Origin: DATDYQ01 sp035288965
GTDB taxonomy: Archaea; Nanobdellota; Nanobdellia; SCGC-AAA011-G17; JAGVZF01
Assembly: GCA_035288965.1 (NCBI GenBank)
Contig: DATDYQ010000104.1
Span: forward strand, 12,465 to 76,464
Reading direction: 5' to 3'
Length of the DNA: 64,000 nt
Every line of letters starts with the position of its first letter. The first letter of the stretch is position 1. This document shows, one piece after another, positions 19,225 to 28,168 of the stretch. The notes below the pieces were generated by a model. That model ran no database searches, had not been told where the DNA came from, and worked only from the letters and a program-made list of their open reading frames with translations. The translations under genes were made by a program, and so were the position numbers.

Positions 19225-19473
19225 ATGGTAGAAAAGCAAGCTAAAACATTAGATGAAAGATTACAATTTGAAGAAGGAGATTTACACTTAGAAGGTAATT
19301 TTGCGATTAGCCTTGGTTTAGGGAAGTCTCTTGCAGATGATGAAATAAAGAAAATTGTAATTGGTAAGTATAATGGCGTATTAAAATATGTCGATAAAAA
19401 AGGACAATTAAAAATCGTAGGCAATGGGTTATACAGCATAATAGGTTTAGGAAAATATGCCGGCGCAATTTAA
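19225..19473 (+). CDS. small hypothetical protein, 82 residues
   Basis: A soluble, charged protein with no recognised family. The first 25 residues are acidic (KTLDERLQFEEGDLHLEGN) and the rest alternates short hydrophobic strands with lysines and glycines (IGKYNGVLKYVDKKGQLKIV), suggesting a small beta-rich fold. It stands alone between the NeuB-SpsF gene and another hypothetical gene. The strong Shine-Dalgarno implies high translation. Confidence 0.6.
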   Translation: MVEKQAKTLDERLQFEEGDLHLEGNFAISLGLGKSLADDEIKKIVIGKYNGVLKYVDKKGQLKIVGNGLYSIIGLGKYAGAI

Positions 19474-19534
19474 TTTATTAATCTCAAGATCTATAAATAA
19501 TATAATAAATAGAAAAAAGTAGATAAACAATAAA

Positions 19535-20017
19535 ATGCCAATTGATGATGCATTAAATGATTTGCCAAGATCAAAAGAAGCGTCAAAACAAATAGTTGCA
19601 CCTCCAGAACCAGAGCAAGCAAATAAAGTAATTTTCACTGATGCCGTACAACAATTTAGAAATAGTTTACAATATTATCTTCCTTATCAATTGGCAACAA
19701 TTATAAAAAGTAAAGGACTAAATGTAACCTGGGATAACGGCAATATAGTTTCTTTTTTAGATAATGAAATTTTTTTAAAATTTACGTCTATTGGAATTGC
19801 AGCCCATAAAAGATTTTGGTTCGGTCATGATTGGATAGGTTATTTATATTTTAATGATCCTAATAAATGGAAATTGGAAGTTTATGGAAGAAAAAATATA
19901 GATAGATTAAAAAATCTTGCTGACGAAATATCAAAACAATATTCAAAAGATATAGAGCTTATATTAGAATTAGAATATCCAAAATCAAAGTCAGTAGAAT
20001 ATGCTGGTTTTATCTAA
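19535..20017 (+). CDS. hypothetical protein with DDAL..LP.S N-terminal motif
   Basis: 160 residues, unrecognised. The N-terminus (PIDDALNDLPRSKEASKQIV) closely resembles that of the 187-residue protein at 52833-53396, although the bodies differ. A proline-rich linker (APPEPE) precedes a mixed alpha/beta domain with many aromatics (AHKRFWFGHDWIGYLYF). No signal peptide or membrane helix, so it is probably cytosolic. Its last four bases overlap the convergent GT-B gene. Confidence 0.6.
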   Translation: MPIDDALNDLPRSKEASKQIVAPPEPEQANKVIFTDAVQQFRNSLQYYLPYQLATIIKSKGLNVTWDNGNIVSFLDNEIFLKFTSIGIAAHKRFWFGHDWIGYLYFNDPNKWKLEVYGRKNIDRLKNLADEISKQYSKDIELILELEYPKSKSVEYAGFI

Positions 20018-21159
20018 ATCTTTAATTCTTCATAGATTAACTTAACAACCCTTTCAGTTGCTTTCCCGTCATTACCTTCAACAAAGCTTTCCCTTCTTTG
20101 CTTTAATTCTTCTCTAAATTCTCCATTATATAAAATTTTCATTAAATTAGGAACCAACTCTCTTGTATTATAAACACCAAGAGAATAACCATTTTTGTTG
20201 GTAATCAAAGGATCCTCTGTTTTTAATCCAACTTGTAAACTTAAAACATCAGTATCTAATAAACAAGCTTCCATTAATGAAGTTGACATCATTCCAACTA
20301 CCAAATTAGAAGCTTTCATTGTCTCTCTTGTATTATAATTATTATTATACTCTCTTTTTGTTGCGTCTTCCTTCCCACTCATGACTAAATTCATATCTTT
20401 TAATAATAATGTTCTTTCTACAATATCCTCAAATGTCTCTCTAGGATGAAATTTAATAACAAATGTCCCATGATATCCCATGTCATTCAATCCATTAGAT
20501 AATATTTTAAAAATTGTTTCTTCATTATAACCCCAATCAGTAGTTTTATTCGCTTTAAGATCTCCTTTAATTGGTTGTGAAATAAAGGTTATCAAACTTC
20601 CTTCTGGATGTACCCCAAAATATTCTCTTATCTCTTTTCTTTTATCAATTGTAAATTTAGCATTTAATTCTCCTATATCATCAAAGTAAGGGTTTCCTGT
20701 AATCTTTAATCTTTCTCTAGGTAAACCTTCTTTAACCATTTTTTCCAAACTTTCTGCATCTAATGCCGTATGAATATCAGGCATGCATCCTAAGTTATCT
20801 CCTGTTTTGTCATTTCTAACCCTTACAATATAATTGACTGGTAAATCTATAACAGAAATGCTTCTTACCCCTCTTTTCCTAGCTTCCAATATTAATTTTT
20901 TTTCAACACACCATCCACCGCTACTTCCCGTGACTAGAAGGTTTGGTTTTTCTTCGTCTTCAAATTCAACTTCGGCAGATGTATAATCATTCAATATAGA
21001 ATGAGATAAACCAGCTTGTGTAAATGAACTAATAGCAGGTCCGTTAGCTATTAATGTCAAATCCACTTTATCATCTTCTTGCAATCTTCTTGCAACAGGA
21101 ATAACAGAATTCGCACTTCCAGTATACTGCGCTGCCACCATTACTTTAGATTTTGTCAC
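20014..21159 (-). CDS. GT-B fold glycosyltransferase-like protein
   Basis: 381 residues with two Rossmann-like halves. The N-terminal half has VMVAAQYTGSANSVIPVARR and VTGSSGGWCVEKK; the C-terminal half has FVIKFHPRE and ASNLVVGMMSTSLMEACLLD, the pattern shared by polysaccharide GT-B enzymes and CDP-glycerol/polysialyl-type transferases. A hydrolysing sugar epimerase is less likely but not excluded. GTG 21159 has a GTGAT Shine-Dalgarno; ATG 21141 is an alternative. A TATA-like TTTATATATT lies about 45 nt upstream, so a separate promoter is possible at the end of the nonulosonate operon. Confidence 0.65.
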   Translation of the reverse strand: MTKSKVMVAAQYTGSANSVIPVARRLQEDDKVDLTLIANGPAISSFTQAGLSHSILNDYTSAEVEFEDEEKPNLLVTGSSGGWCVEKKLILEARKRGVRSISVIDLPVNYIVRVRNDKTGDNLGCMPDIHTALDAESLEKMVKEGLPRERLKITGNPYFDDIGELNAKFTIDKRKEIREYFGVHPEGSLITFISQPIKGDLKANKTTDWGYNEETIFKILSNGLNDMGYHGTFVIKFHPRETFEDIVERTLLLKDMNLVMSGKEDATKREYNNNYNTRETMKASNLVVGMMSTSLMEACLLDTDVLSLQVGLKTEDPLITNKNGYSLGVYNTRELVPNLMKILYNGEFREELKQRRESFVEGNDGKATERVVKLIYEELKI

Positions 21160-21198
21160 TTTTTATCACAAAATAAAGGTGTAGAAAAATATATAAAT

Positions 21199-22983
21199 CT
21201 ATTTCTGATATATTTCATCAATAAGATTTATAACTCTTTCGGTGCTTTTTCCATCAATTTTATAAGCATAATCCTTAATAAATTTCTCCATGTTTTTTTC
21301 TAATTTTTCTTTAATCTTTTTATTATTAAAAACATCATTTATTGCATTTTTTAATTCTTTTTCTTCTTTGACATCAATTACACATCCATAATCATTGTAA
21401 TCAATCATCTCATTGCTTCCTTTGATATTAGCTAAATTTAAAGTAATAACAGGAACATTAAATAACATAGATTCAATAACAACAGTAGACGAGGCTCTGC
21501 TTATAGTTAAATCTGCAATATTCAAAAAGTTATAAATATCATAATCTTTAACAACAACAACTTTATTTTTAATATTATTTAATCTGCTATTATAAAAATC
21601 AACATCATCTTTTGGGTGTAATTTTATTATTAGTTGTTCATCTTGCAAGGAATTAATAACTGCCTTGAACATTTCCTCCTTCTCTGGAACAGTCTGTGTT
21701 CCGAATAATATTATCTTCTTATCTTTATCCAAATTAAATTGTTTATATACTTCTTCTTTATCATACTCTTTATTTTTAATAATATCAAACTTACTGGCTC
21801 CAGTTATAACTATTTTCTCTTCATTAACATTATTTTGCAATAAAAATTTCTTCGTAGATTCTCCCCAAACAGCTATTTTTGTGCTTGTTACAGGAACAAA
21901 TCCCAATCTTCCAGCAACTCCATGTTGTAAAACTAAAGATTTTATTTCTAATTTATTCCCGACAAATGCAATTGTTTTTCCAAATCTATGAACGTCACTA
22001 CCCATAACAATAATATTTATCTCTTCTTTTTTGATAACAATTTTAATTCCTTCTATCAATCTAACAACTTCATAAAAATGTTTAAACACAGTATAATGCA
22101 ATTCATCTTCTAAAATTTCCCATAAATTAATATTATCATACATAAATCTCCTATCTTGGTATAAAATCTCCCATATTTGATCAAGCTCTTTTTTCTTTTT
22201 ATCAAGAACTTTGTTTATTTCACTTAAATCATAATCTGCAAATGTATTAAATTTTATTCCTTTTTTCGCAAATGCCTCCTGAACATCTAAAGCCAAAGCG
22301 AATATTAAATAATTTTTATTCTGTTTTTTCATCTCTTCTATAATAGGAAGCATTATCTGCGGATCTAAATTTAAATAACTAAAAAACATCACTTTCTTAT
22401 CGCCATAATTTTTATTTTTATAATTAAAACTTTTTAGTTTCACATAATTATCCAAAACAACTGGTTTTATGTATCTTCCAGCAATAAATTTTGTTTTTTC
22501 TCTAAATATATTAATAAGATTAACATTCCTATCGCTAACAATCTCATATTTAGCATTCAGTTCTTTCAAACTAGTAATTATTGTTTTGCTTAGAAAATCT
22601 TTTCCATCAATTACCAAAAACATATCTGGCTTCTCTTTCTCAATAACCTTCTTTATTAATTCTATATTTGCAATCAAGCTTCTTAAAACAAGTTCAAAAT
22701 GTAAGCTTGTACATTCATATAATGGAATTCCATCATGCTTTGCTAATTTTTTTGCTTCAGGAAAACTAATCATATTCCAATTAATGCTTATATTCCTTAT
22801 TTTGTCAGCAAGTTCATTAATTAATTTGGTTTCATTGATATAATCACTCTTAGTTTTAACATTAGCAAAATTAACTTTTTTGTTAGAAAGATTTAGTATT
22901 ATTCCATCCCCTAAATCTTTTAATCTTTTATTGATCTTATCTAGTTCTTTCTCGTCTTTTACTATTCCTATAATCCTTGTCAT
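21199..22983 (-). CDS. large GT-B fold glycosyltransferase, possible sialic-acid-type transferase
   Basis: 594 residues. The C-terminal third has KIILFGTQTVPEKEEM, LIIKLHPKDDVDFY and NIADLTISRASSTVVIESML, the donor-site pattern of CDP-glycerol/capsule and UDP-glycosyltransferase-like GT-B enzymes. The N-terminal 350 residues are family-specific; VLQHGVAGRLGFVP in the middle resembles the GT-B hinge. Directly downstream of NeuB (12 bases) and the GT2-NeuA fusion, it is a good candidate to use the CMP-nonulosonate made there, but that is inferred from position. Confidence 0.65.
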   Translation of the reverse strand: MTRIIGIVKDEKELDKINKRLKDLGDGIILNLSNKKVNFANVKTKSDYINETKLINELADKIRNISINWNMISFPEAKKLAKHDGIPLYECTSLHFELVLRSLIANIELIKKVIEKEKPDMFLVIDGKDFLSKTIITSLKELNAKYEIVSDRNVNLINIFREKTKFIAGRYIKPVVLDNYVKLKSFNYKNKNYGDKKVMFFSYLNLDPQIMLPIIEEMKKQNKNYLIFALALDVQEAFAKKGIKFNTFADYDLSEINKVLDKKKKELDQIWEILYQDRRFMYDNINLWEILEDELHYTVFKHFYEVVRLIEGIKIVIKKEEINIIVMGSDVHRFGKTIAFVGNKLEIKSLVLQHGVAGRLGFVPVTSTKIAVWGESTKKFLLQNNVNEEKIVITGASKFDIIKNKEYDKEEVYKQFNLDKDKKIILFGTQTVPEKEEMFKAVINSLQDEQLIIKLHPKDDVDFYNSRLNNIKNKVVVVKDYDIYNFLNIADLTISRASSTVVIESMLFNVPVITLNLANIKGSNEMIDYNDYGCVIDVKEEKELKNAINDVFNNKKIKEKLEKNMEKFIKDYAYKIDGKSTERVINLIDEIYQK

Positions 22984-22995
22984 ACTCTATCATAA

Positions 22996-24057
22996 CTATT
23001 TCTTTAATTCTCCCACGTGTTCCCAATCCAATATATCATCCTCTTTCATATCTTTTAATACCCTTCTTCCTATAATCTCGCTAAAGAATCTTGGATTAAT
23101 TCCTGTTCCAGGTCTTTTTGATGTTATATTTTTAACATCAAATATTTCCCCTGCCCTAATATCCCTATTTGCTACAATGCTCCTTCTTGCTAATCTTTGA
23201 GCAGGCTCTTCAACTTTAATTGGTCGTCTTGCTAATGTACTTCCTAATGCACTTTCTATCTGTTTTATATTTGTGACCATCTCTTTCAGTTCTTTAGGAT
23301 CAACAGATAACCAATGATCGGCACTTCCCTTCAATGTTTTATCTATAGTATAATGCTTCTCTATCATCTTTGCTCCCAGACTAACAGCTCCGATCGGCAC
23401 CAAAGTTCCCAAACTATGGTCACTTAATCCGATTAAATAATCCGGAAATATTTTCTTTAAAGTTGGAATCATATTCAAATTCATATCTTTCGTAGGTGTC
23501 GGATAAGATAAAATGCAATGCAATAATATTATCTGATTATTTCCTTGCTCTTCAATAACGCTTACAGCTTCTTCTATCTCTCCAATTGTAGCTGCTCCTG
23601 TAGATAATGCCATCGGCAATCCTTTTTTTGCTATATGTTTTAAAAGATTTAAGTGAGTTATATCTGCACTTGCAATTTTATACATTGGCACTCCAATCTT
23701 TTCCAAGAAATCAGCGCTTTCTTCATCAAATGGTGTTGAAAAAAATATTATTCCTAATTCTTCAGCATATTTCTGCATTTTAATAAAATCTTCTTCACTA
23801 AGATAATCGAAGTTCTTGTATTCATCATATTGTGTTTCATCACTTTCTGTCCAATATTTAGGAGAATTTTTTATTGCTATTTTTTCAGCTTTATATGTTT
23901 GGAATTTTATTGCATCTGCCCCGTTTTCTTTTGCTTTTTTTATTAATTCATAACCTCTTTCCAACATACAATCATGATTTACTCCAGCTTCAGCTACAAC
24001 AAAACAAGGCTCATCATCCCCTACATATCTATTTCCTATCTTTATTCTTGTCACCAT
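22996..24057 (-). CDS. neuB: N-acetylneuraminate synthase family protein (NeuB)
   Basis: 353 residues with the complete NeuB signature: VVAEAGVNHDCML, AIKFQTYKAEKI, FFSTPFDEESADFL, LHCILSYPTPTKDMNLNMI, GLSDHSLGT and MIEKHYTIDKTLKG, followed by a C-terminal SAF domain (SIVANRDIRAGEIFDVKNIT). It condenses phosphoenolpyruvate with an N-acyl-mannosamine-like or related 6-deoxy sugar to a nonulosonic acid (sialic, legionaminic or pseudaminic type). ATG 24057 follows the TGA of the GT2-NeuA gene by one base; a GTG at 24066 is less likely. No clear NeuC-type epimerase is visible in the window. Confidence 0.9.
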   Translation of the reverse strand: MVTRIKIGNRYVGDDEPCFVVAEAGVNHDCMLERGYELIKKAKENGADAIKFQTYKAEKIAIKNSPKYWTESDETQYDEYKNFDYLSEEDFIKMQKYAEELGIIFFSTPFDEESADFLEKIGVPMYKIASADITHLNLLKHIAKKGLPMALSTGAATIGEIEEAVSVIEEQGNNQIILLHCILSYPTPTKDMNLNMIPTLKKIFPDYLIGLSDHSLGTLVPIGAVSLGAKMIEKHYTIDKTLKGSADHWLSVDPKELKEMVTNIKQIESALGSTLARRPIKVEEPAQRLARRSIVANRDIRAGEIFDVKNITSKRPGTGINPRFFSEIIGRRVLKDMKEDDILDWEHVGELKK

Positions 24058-24058
24058 T

Positions 24059-25450
24059 TCAACCACCCTTATAATTTTTTATTATCTGTTCAGCAAGCCA
24101 TAAATCATATTCATTATATATCCTTACAGCTTCGTTCGGCATCATCTCAACATAAGCTACACTATTCCCGATAATCCCATTATTGTTTAAATTCTCTAAA
24201 GTTGTAATATAAAATGCTCCATTTTCTTCTAGTATAGTATCTTTTTCATCTCTCAATAATCTTTTATTAAATAATGGCTCGATTCCATATCTTCCTGGTT
24301 TCCAATGAAAATTAAGATTTGCACAAACAGAGACTATGCTATCTGTTTTAAATATTAATTGAGTAAAAATTCCTTCTTTTATATGCTCACTTGTTTTAAA
24401 AGGGCTTATCAAATGTAAAACAGCAATTAAATCAGGAACATAATCATCATTCTTCTTCAAATAATCAACAACATGTCTTACAACATCATCAACATGAACT
24501 GTTTTTTTTGCTAAATCAATTGGTCTTTTGATAACATAAGCTCCTAATTTTTCAGCAGCACTTGCAATATCGTAATCTTCAGTAGAAACAACAATTTTAT
24601 TAAACAATTCAGTTTTTTTCGCTTCATCTATTGTATAAGATAATAAAGGTTTTCCATTTAAATTTGCAATTGGAATTTTAATCCCATTAATCATGTCGCC
24701 TCTAGCAGGAATAACAGCTAATATTTTCAAATTTTTTAACTTTCCATCATAATGTCTTTTAACAAATTCTTCCTTTACAATTCTTTTAGAATGTAAAATC
24801 CCTTTCATATTCTTAGTCATATTTGCACCATGTCTTCTATAATAAAACAAAGGCAGATTAATATTTCTAACTTTAAATTTAGTAATAAACTTCATCCAAA
24901 AATCATAATCTTCTCCAATCTTTAAATTTTCATTATATCCCCCAATTTCATCATAGCATATTCTCTTGTACATCGCTCCAGCAGCTAAAGGACTTCTTTG
25001 CAGTAAATCAACTTCTTCATTAACTTTCATCAATCTATTATGCTCCAATATCTTTCCATCTTCGTCTATAGTATAATAATCTGAATAAACCAAATCAACA
25101 TCTTTATTTTCATACAAAAATCTTTCTTCTACTAATAGCAAATTATCATCAAAATAATCATCAGCATCTAATCTTATTATAAAATCCCCTTGAGACATAC
25201 TAATTCCTTTATTACAGGCTGCGCTTAATCCAACATTATCTACCCTTATTACTTTCAAATTATTTGGAAATTTTGATTTATAACTTTGAATTACATCTTG
25301 AGTATTATCTGTACTTCCATCATCAACTAAGACAATTTCAAAATCTTTATAAGTTTGCTTGGTCAAGCTATCTAAACATTTATCTAAAAATCTCCCATAA
25401 TTGTGCGCGGTTATTATAACGCTTACTTTTGGTTTATTAATAGCTTCCAT
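24059..25450 (-). CDS. GT2 glycosyltransferase fused to CMP-nonulosonate synthetase (NeuA-like)
   Basis: Residues 1-235 are a GT2 domain: VSVIITAHNYGRFLDKCLDS, then VDDGSTDNTQ and IRLDADDYFDD. From about residue 240 a NeuA-type cytidylyltransferase follows, with LAVIPARGD (the usual arginine-rich loop is shortened: no RxGSK), IVVSTEDYDIASAA, LHLISPFKTSEHI and the late GAFYIT strand. The chain could both activate a nonulosonic acid and transfer a sugar. AGGTGACT before the ATG is a good Shine-Dalgarno. It is the third gene of a minus-strand operon running from 28,019 to at least 21,199. Confidence 0.85.
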   Translation of the reverse strand: MEAINKPKVSVIITAHNYGRFLDKCLDSLTKQTYKDFEIVLVDDGSTDNTQDVIQSYKSKFPNNLKVIRVDNVGLSAACNKGISMSQGDFIIRLDADDYFDDNLLLVEERFLYENKDVDLVYSDYYTIDEDGKILEHNRLMKVNEEVDLLQRSPLAAGAMYKRICYDEIGGYNENLKIGEDYDFWMKFITKFKVRNINLPLFYYRRHGANMTKNMKGILHSKRIVKEEFVKRHYDGKLKNLKILAVIPARGDMINGIKIPIANLNGKPLLSYTIDEAKKTELFNKIVVSTEDYDIASAAEKLGAYVIKRPIDLAKKTVHVDDVVRHVVDYLKKNDDYVPDLIAVLHLISPFKTSEHIKEGIFTQLIFKTDSIVSVCANLNFHWKPGRYGIEPLFNKRLLRDEKDTILEENGAFYITTLENLNNNGIIGNSVAYVEMMPNEAVRIYNEYDLWLAEQIIKNYKGG

Positions 25451-25480
25451 TTAGTCACCTTTTCTTTAATCCGTAGTTGT

Positions 25481-26557
25481 CTATGCAGTAGCCTTTACTT
25501 CAGAAGGTTTAGCATATCTATATCCTTCATGTAAATTACAAGTTCTGCAAGCAGGCATAACATCTAATTTATTTTGTTTATGCAACTCTCTTAATTGACT
25601 TAATATCGCTCCGTTCCATATTTCTTTTAATGTTTGCTTAGTAACATCCCCAACTACATTCTTCCTAAACCAATCTCCACAGCACATCATAACTTTTCCA
25701 TCCCACGCTACCATCAATCTTTGGAATGGTTGTGGACAGGTTTTTCTTCCTAAAGTAATTTGATCATAATTAATTGATCTATCATTTTCTTCTCCTTCTC
25801 CTCTATTACTGTAATCATTTGTTGCGACATGGTCTACTATCCCTTCCCACATTTTAATAAATTGGTCAACTTCATGAACATTATCTTTCATCCTAACCAT
25901 CTGTATTCTGATAAATGGTTTTTTCTTTCCCATTTCATTTCTTATTCTTACAAAATCTTTAATATTTTTCATTAAAATATCATATTTTGCTCTCACTCTT
26001 ATTTTTTCATAAGTTTCTTTAGTAGCCCCATCCATAGAAAATATTATTCCATCTAATCCTGCTTCTATCAATCCCCTAATTTTATTTTCATTTAATAAAG
26101 TTCCATTAGAATTTGTTTGTAATTCTTTAATCCCTTTATCTTTTGCATATTTCACCATTTCAATAAACTTGGGATGAATTAACGGTTCACCTCTCCAATT
26201 AAGTTTCATAGAATATAATCCTTCTTTTGCGCATTCGTCTACAATTTTATGAAATAAATCCATTGTAATAAATCCATCTTGAATTCCACTTCTATCAAAA
26301 CTTTGTGGGCACATAACGCATCTCAAATTACATGCATCGCTCGGTTCAATGTCCACATGTGTTGGAAATTTAGGAATTAATCCAAATCTTGCTGTTCTAG
26401 GGCTCCAGTTCCATTTAGCTCTATACCATAAATATTTTGGATCTTTCTTATTCATGAACTTTTTAAATTTAGCTTTAAATCCACCTTGTATATGATGTCC
26501 ACTCCCACCATAGAAGTGTTGTTTCTCGTTTGTTTCATTACTTTGTTCAGTTGACAT
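25481..26557 (-). CDS. radical SAM/SPASM domain protein
   Basis: 358 residues. The radical SAM cluster motif CNLRCVMC is at residues 76-83, preceded by HVDIEPSDA as in SPASM-type enzymes, and the C-terminal SPASM region shows CPQPFQRL, then MMCCGDW, then MPACRTCNLHEGY for auxiliary clusters. Such proteins occur in glycan and peptide modification loci. The substrate cannot be read; its position after a B12-binding radical SAM gene (7 bases) and before GT2-NeuA suggests modification of a sugar or lipid-linked intermediate. Confidence 0.85.
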   Translation of the reverse strand: MSTEQSNETNEKQHFYGGSGHHIQGGFKAKFKKFMNKKDPKYLWYRAKWNWSPRTARFGLIPKFPTHVDIEPSDACNLRCVMCPQSFDRSGIQDGFITMDLFHKIVDECAKEGLYSMKLNWRGEPLIHPKFIEMVKYAKDKGIKELQTNSNGTLLNENKIRGLIEAGLDGIIFSMDGATKETYEKIRVRAKYDILMKNIKDFVRIRNEMGKKKPFIRIQMVRMKDNVHEVDQFIKMWEGIVDHVATNDYSNRGEGEENDRSINYDQITLGRKTCPQPFQRLMVAWDGKVMMCCGDWFRKNVVGDVTKQTLKEIWNGAILSQLRELHKQNKLDVMPACRTCNLHEGYRYAKPSEVKATA

Positions 26558-26564
26558 ATTGATC

Positions 26565-28019
26565 TTAAACCGTAGCTTCTCCGCTTTTTCCTGTTATTAA
26601 ATTTAAAGCACCTAAAGCTCCTCTCGCATAATATTTTACTTGTTCAAATGATTTAATTCCAACAAACATTTTCCATAAATAGCTTGGTCTCATATAAAAT
26701 TCTTTGTAAGCTTTCTTTCTTAACTCTTGTAGTTGATCTGTTGTTAACTCTCTAGATCTTATTAATGGATCTTCAGCTATTTGCACCCAATTATCCCAAT
26801 TTGGATCTGAAATTAAGTTTTCTTTTACAGTAATATCATACAATCCGGTTCCAACAATCGGGATTGCTAAAAAGAAATAAGCTAACTGAGGGTTAATTTC
26901 TTTAGCTAATTTTATTGTTTCTTCAAATGTTTCTTTTGTTTCACCTGGATATCCTAAAATAAAAGATGCTGATGCCGGAATTCCAACTTCGTGTATTAAC
27001 TTGAAAGCTGCTTTTATTTGTGCAGGAGTTTGATCTTTTTCCATTGCATCCAATATTTTTTGACTTCCTGATTCAACCCCAAATCTAACAAAATAACATC
27101 CTGATCTTTTCATCTTTTCTAAGCTTTCCCTATCACAATGATTAACTCTAGTTAAACAGTTCCAATGCAAATCATAATCTCTTTTTATTAATCCATCTAA
27201 AATTGGGTTCATTCTACTTTTATTAATAACAAAAATTTCGTCATTAAATTCTAAGCAATGAATATTAAATTTATCAACTAAATAATCTATTTCTTCCAAT
27301 GTTCTTTCAACACTCCAATATCTAACTTTTCTTGTCCACATAACTTTAGAAGCGCAAAAGTTACATCTATAAGGACAACCTCTCAAAGAAAAGAATATGG
27401 AAAACGGTTGTAATTTAACTCCGCTAACTTGGAAAGAGCTATGATGCGCAGGTGGTCTATATAATTCCATTGGTAATAAATCATAAGCTGGCATTGGCAA
27501 CATATCTAAGTTTTCAATTAAAGGACGAGGAGCAGTCATTCTTATCTGTCCATTATCTCTATAAATCATTCCATTAACTTTAGATAAATCTTTTTTTCCT
27601 CTTTTCTCTAATTTATCCAATAATTCAACTGTTGTTAACTCTCCCTCGCTAATAACTCCATAATCAACAATTGGAAATTCCTTCATTGTCTCAAATGGCA
27701 ATGCAGTCATGTGATCTCCGCCTAAGAAAGTCTTGACATTAGGATTAACATTTCTAGCTATTTGTAAAACATCACAAGCTTTTTTTACTGTAGGCGTAAC
27801 AGCTCCAACCCCAACAACATCAACATCTTTAGGTATATGTTTATGTAATTCCTTCATCGGAATTTGCAACGCTACTGCATCTAAAATGCTTACTTTATGT
27901 CCCTTTTCTCTCATGTAAGCAGCAAGATAAGCTAGCCCCATTGGTTGATTAATTCCTGCAACTGTTGGAACCTTTTTATATACTTCTTGATAACTTGGAT
28001 TTATTAGCTGAACTTTCAT
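26565..28019 (-). CDS. B12-binding domain radical SAM protein
   Basis: 484 residues. The N-terminal cobalamin-type domain has VQLINPSYQEVYKKVP, GLAYLAAYMREKGHKVSILD and FLGGDHMTALP. The cluster motif CPYRCNFC is at residues 215-222, followed by the FGVESGSQ element. Family members carry out radical methylation or rearrangement at unactivated carbons. GAGGGATT lies 6 bases before the ATG and a TATATATA-containing promoter about 25 bases further up, so this gene opens the nonulosonate operon. Confidence 0.85.
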   Translation of the reverse strand: MKVQLINPSYQEVYKKVPTVAGINQPMGLAYLAAYMREKGHKVSILDAVALQIPMKELHKHIPKDVDVVGVGAVTPTVKKACDVLQIARNVNPNVKTFLGGDHMTALPFETMKEFPIVDYGVISEGELTTVELLDKLEKRGKKDLSKVNGMIYRDNGQIRMTAPRPLIENLDMLPMPAYDLLPMELYRPPAHHSSFQVSGVKLQPFSIFFSLRGCPYRCNFCASKVMWTRKVRYWSVERTLEEIDYLVDKFNIHCLEFNDEIFVINKSRMNPILDGLIKRDYDLHWNCLTRVNHCDRESLEKMKRSGCYFVRFGVESGSQKILDAMEKDQTPAQIKAAFKLIHEVGIPASASFILGYPGETKETFEETIKLAKEINPQLAYFFLAIPIVGTGLYDITVKENLISDPNWDNWVQIAEDPLIRSRELTTDQLQELRKKAYKEFYMRPSYLWKMFVGIKSFEQVKYYARGALGALNLITGKSGEATV

Positions 28020-28140
28020 TTTAATCCCTCAGAATCGTGCCTCTTTTTGTATATATATCTTTCTTAGAATTTTGATTTTTAAGCATTATTGTGATATAAT
28101 ATATAGTTAACAATAGTTAATTAAACCCAAACTAAAGCTT

Positions 28141-28148
28141 TTTAAATA
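28141..28148 (+). promoter_or_regulatory. TATA box of the flippase gene
   Basis: AAAGCTTTTTAAATA places TTTAAATA 28 nt before ATG 28169; the AAAG preceding it recurs at many starts in this window and may be the BRE. Confidence 0.5.
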
Positions 28149-28168
28149 ATTCAATCAGAATAATAAAA

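Noticed and set aside
22880..23200. Plus-strand ORF of 106 codons across the end of one gene and the next
   Set aside because: It spans two well-supported minus-strand genes and has no promoter.
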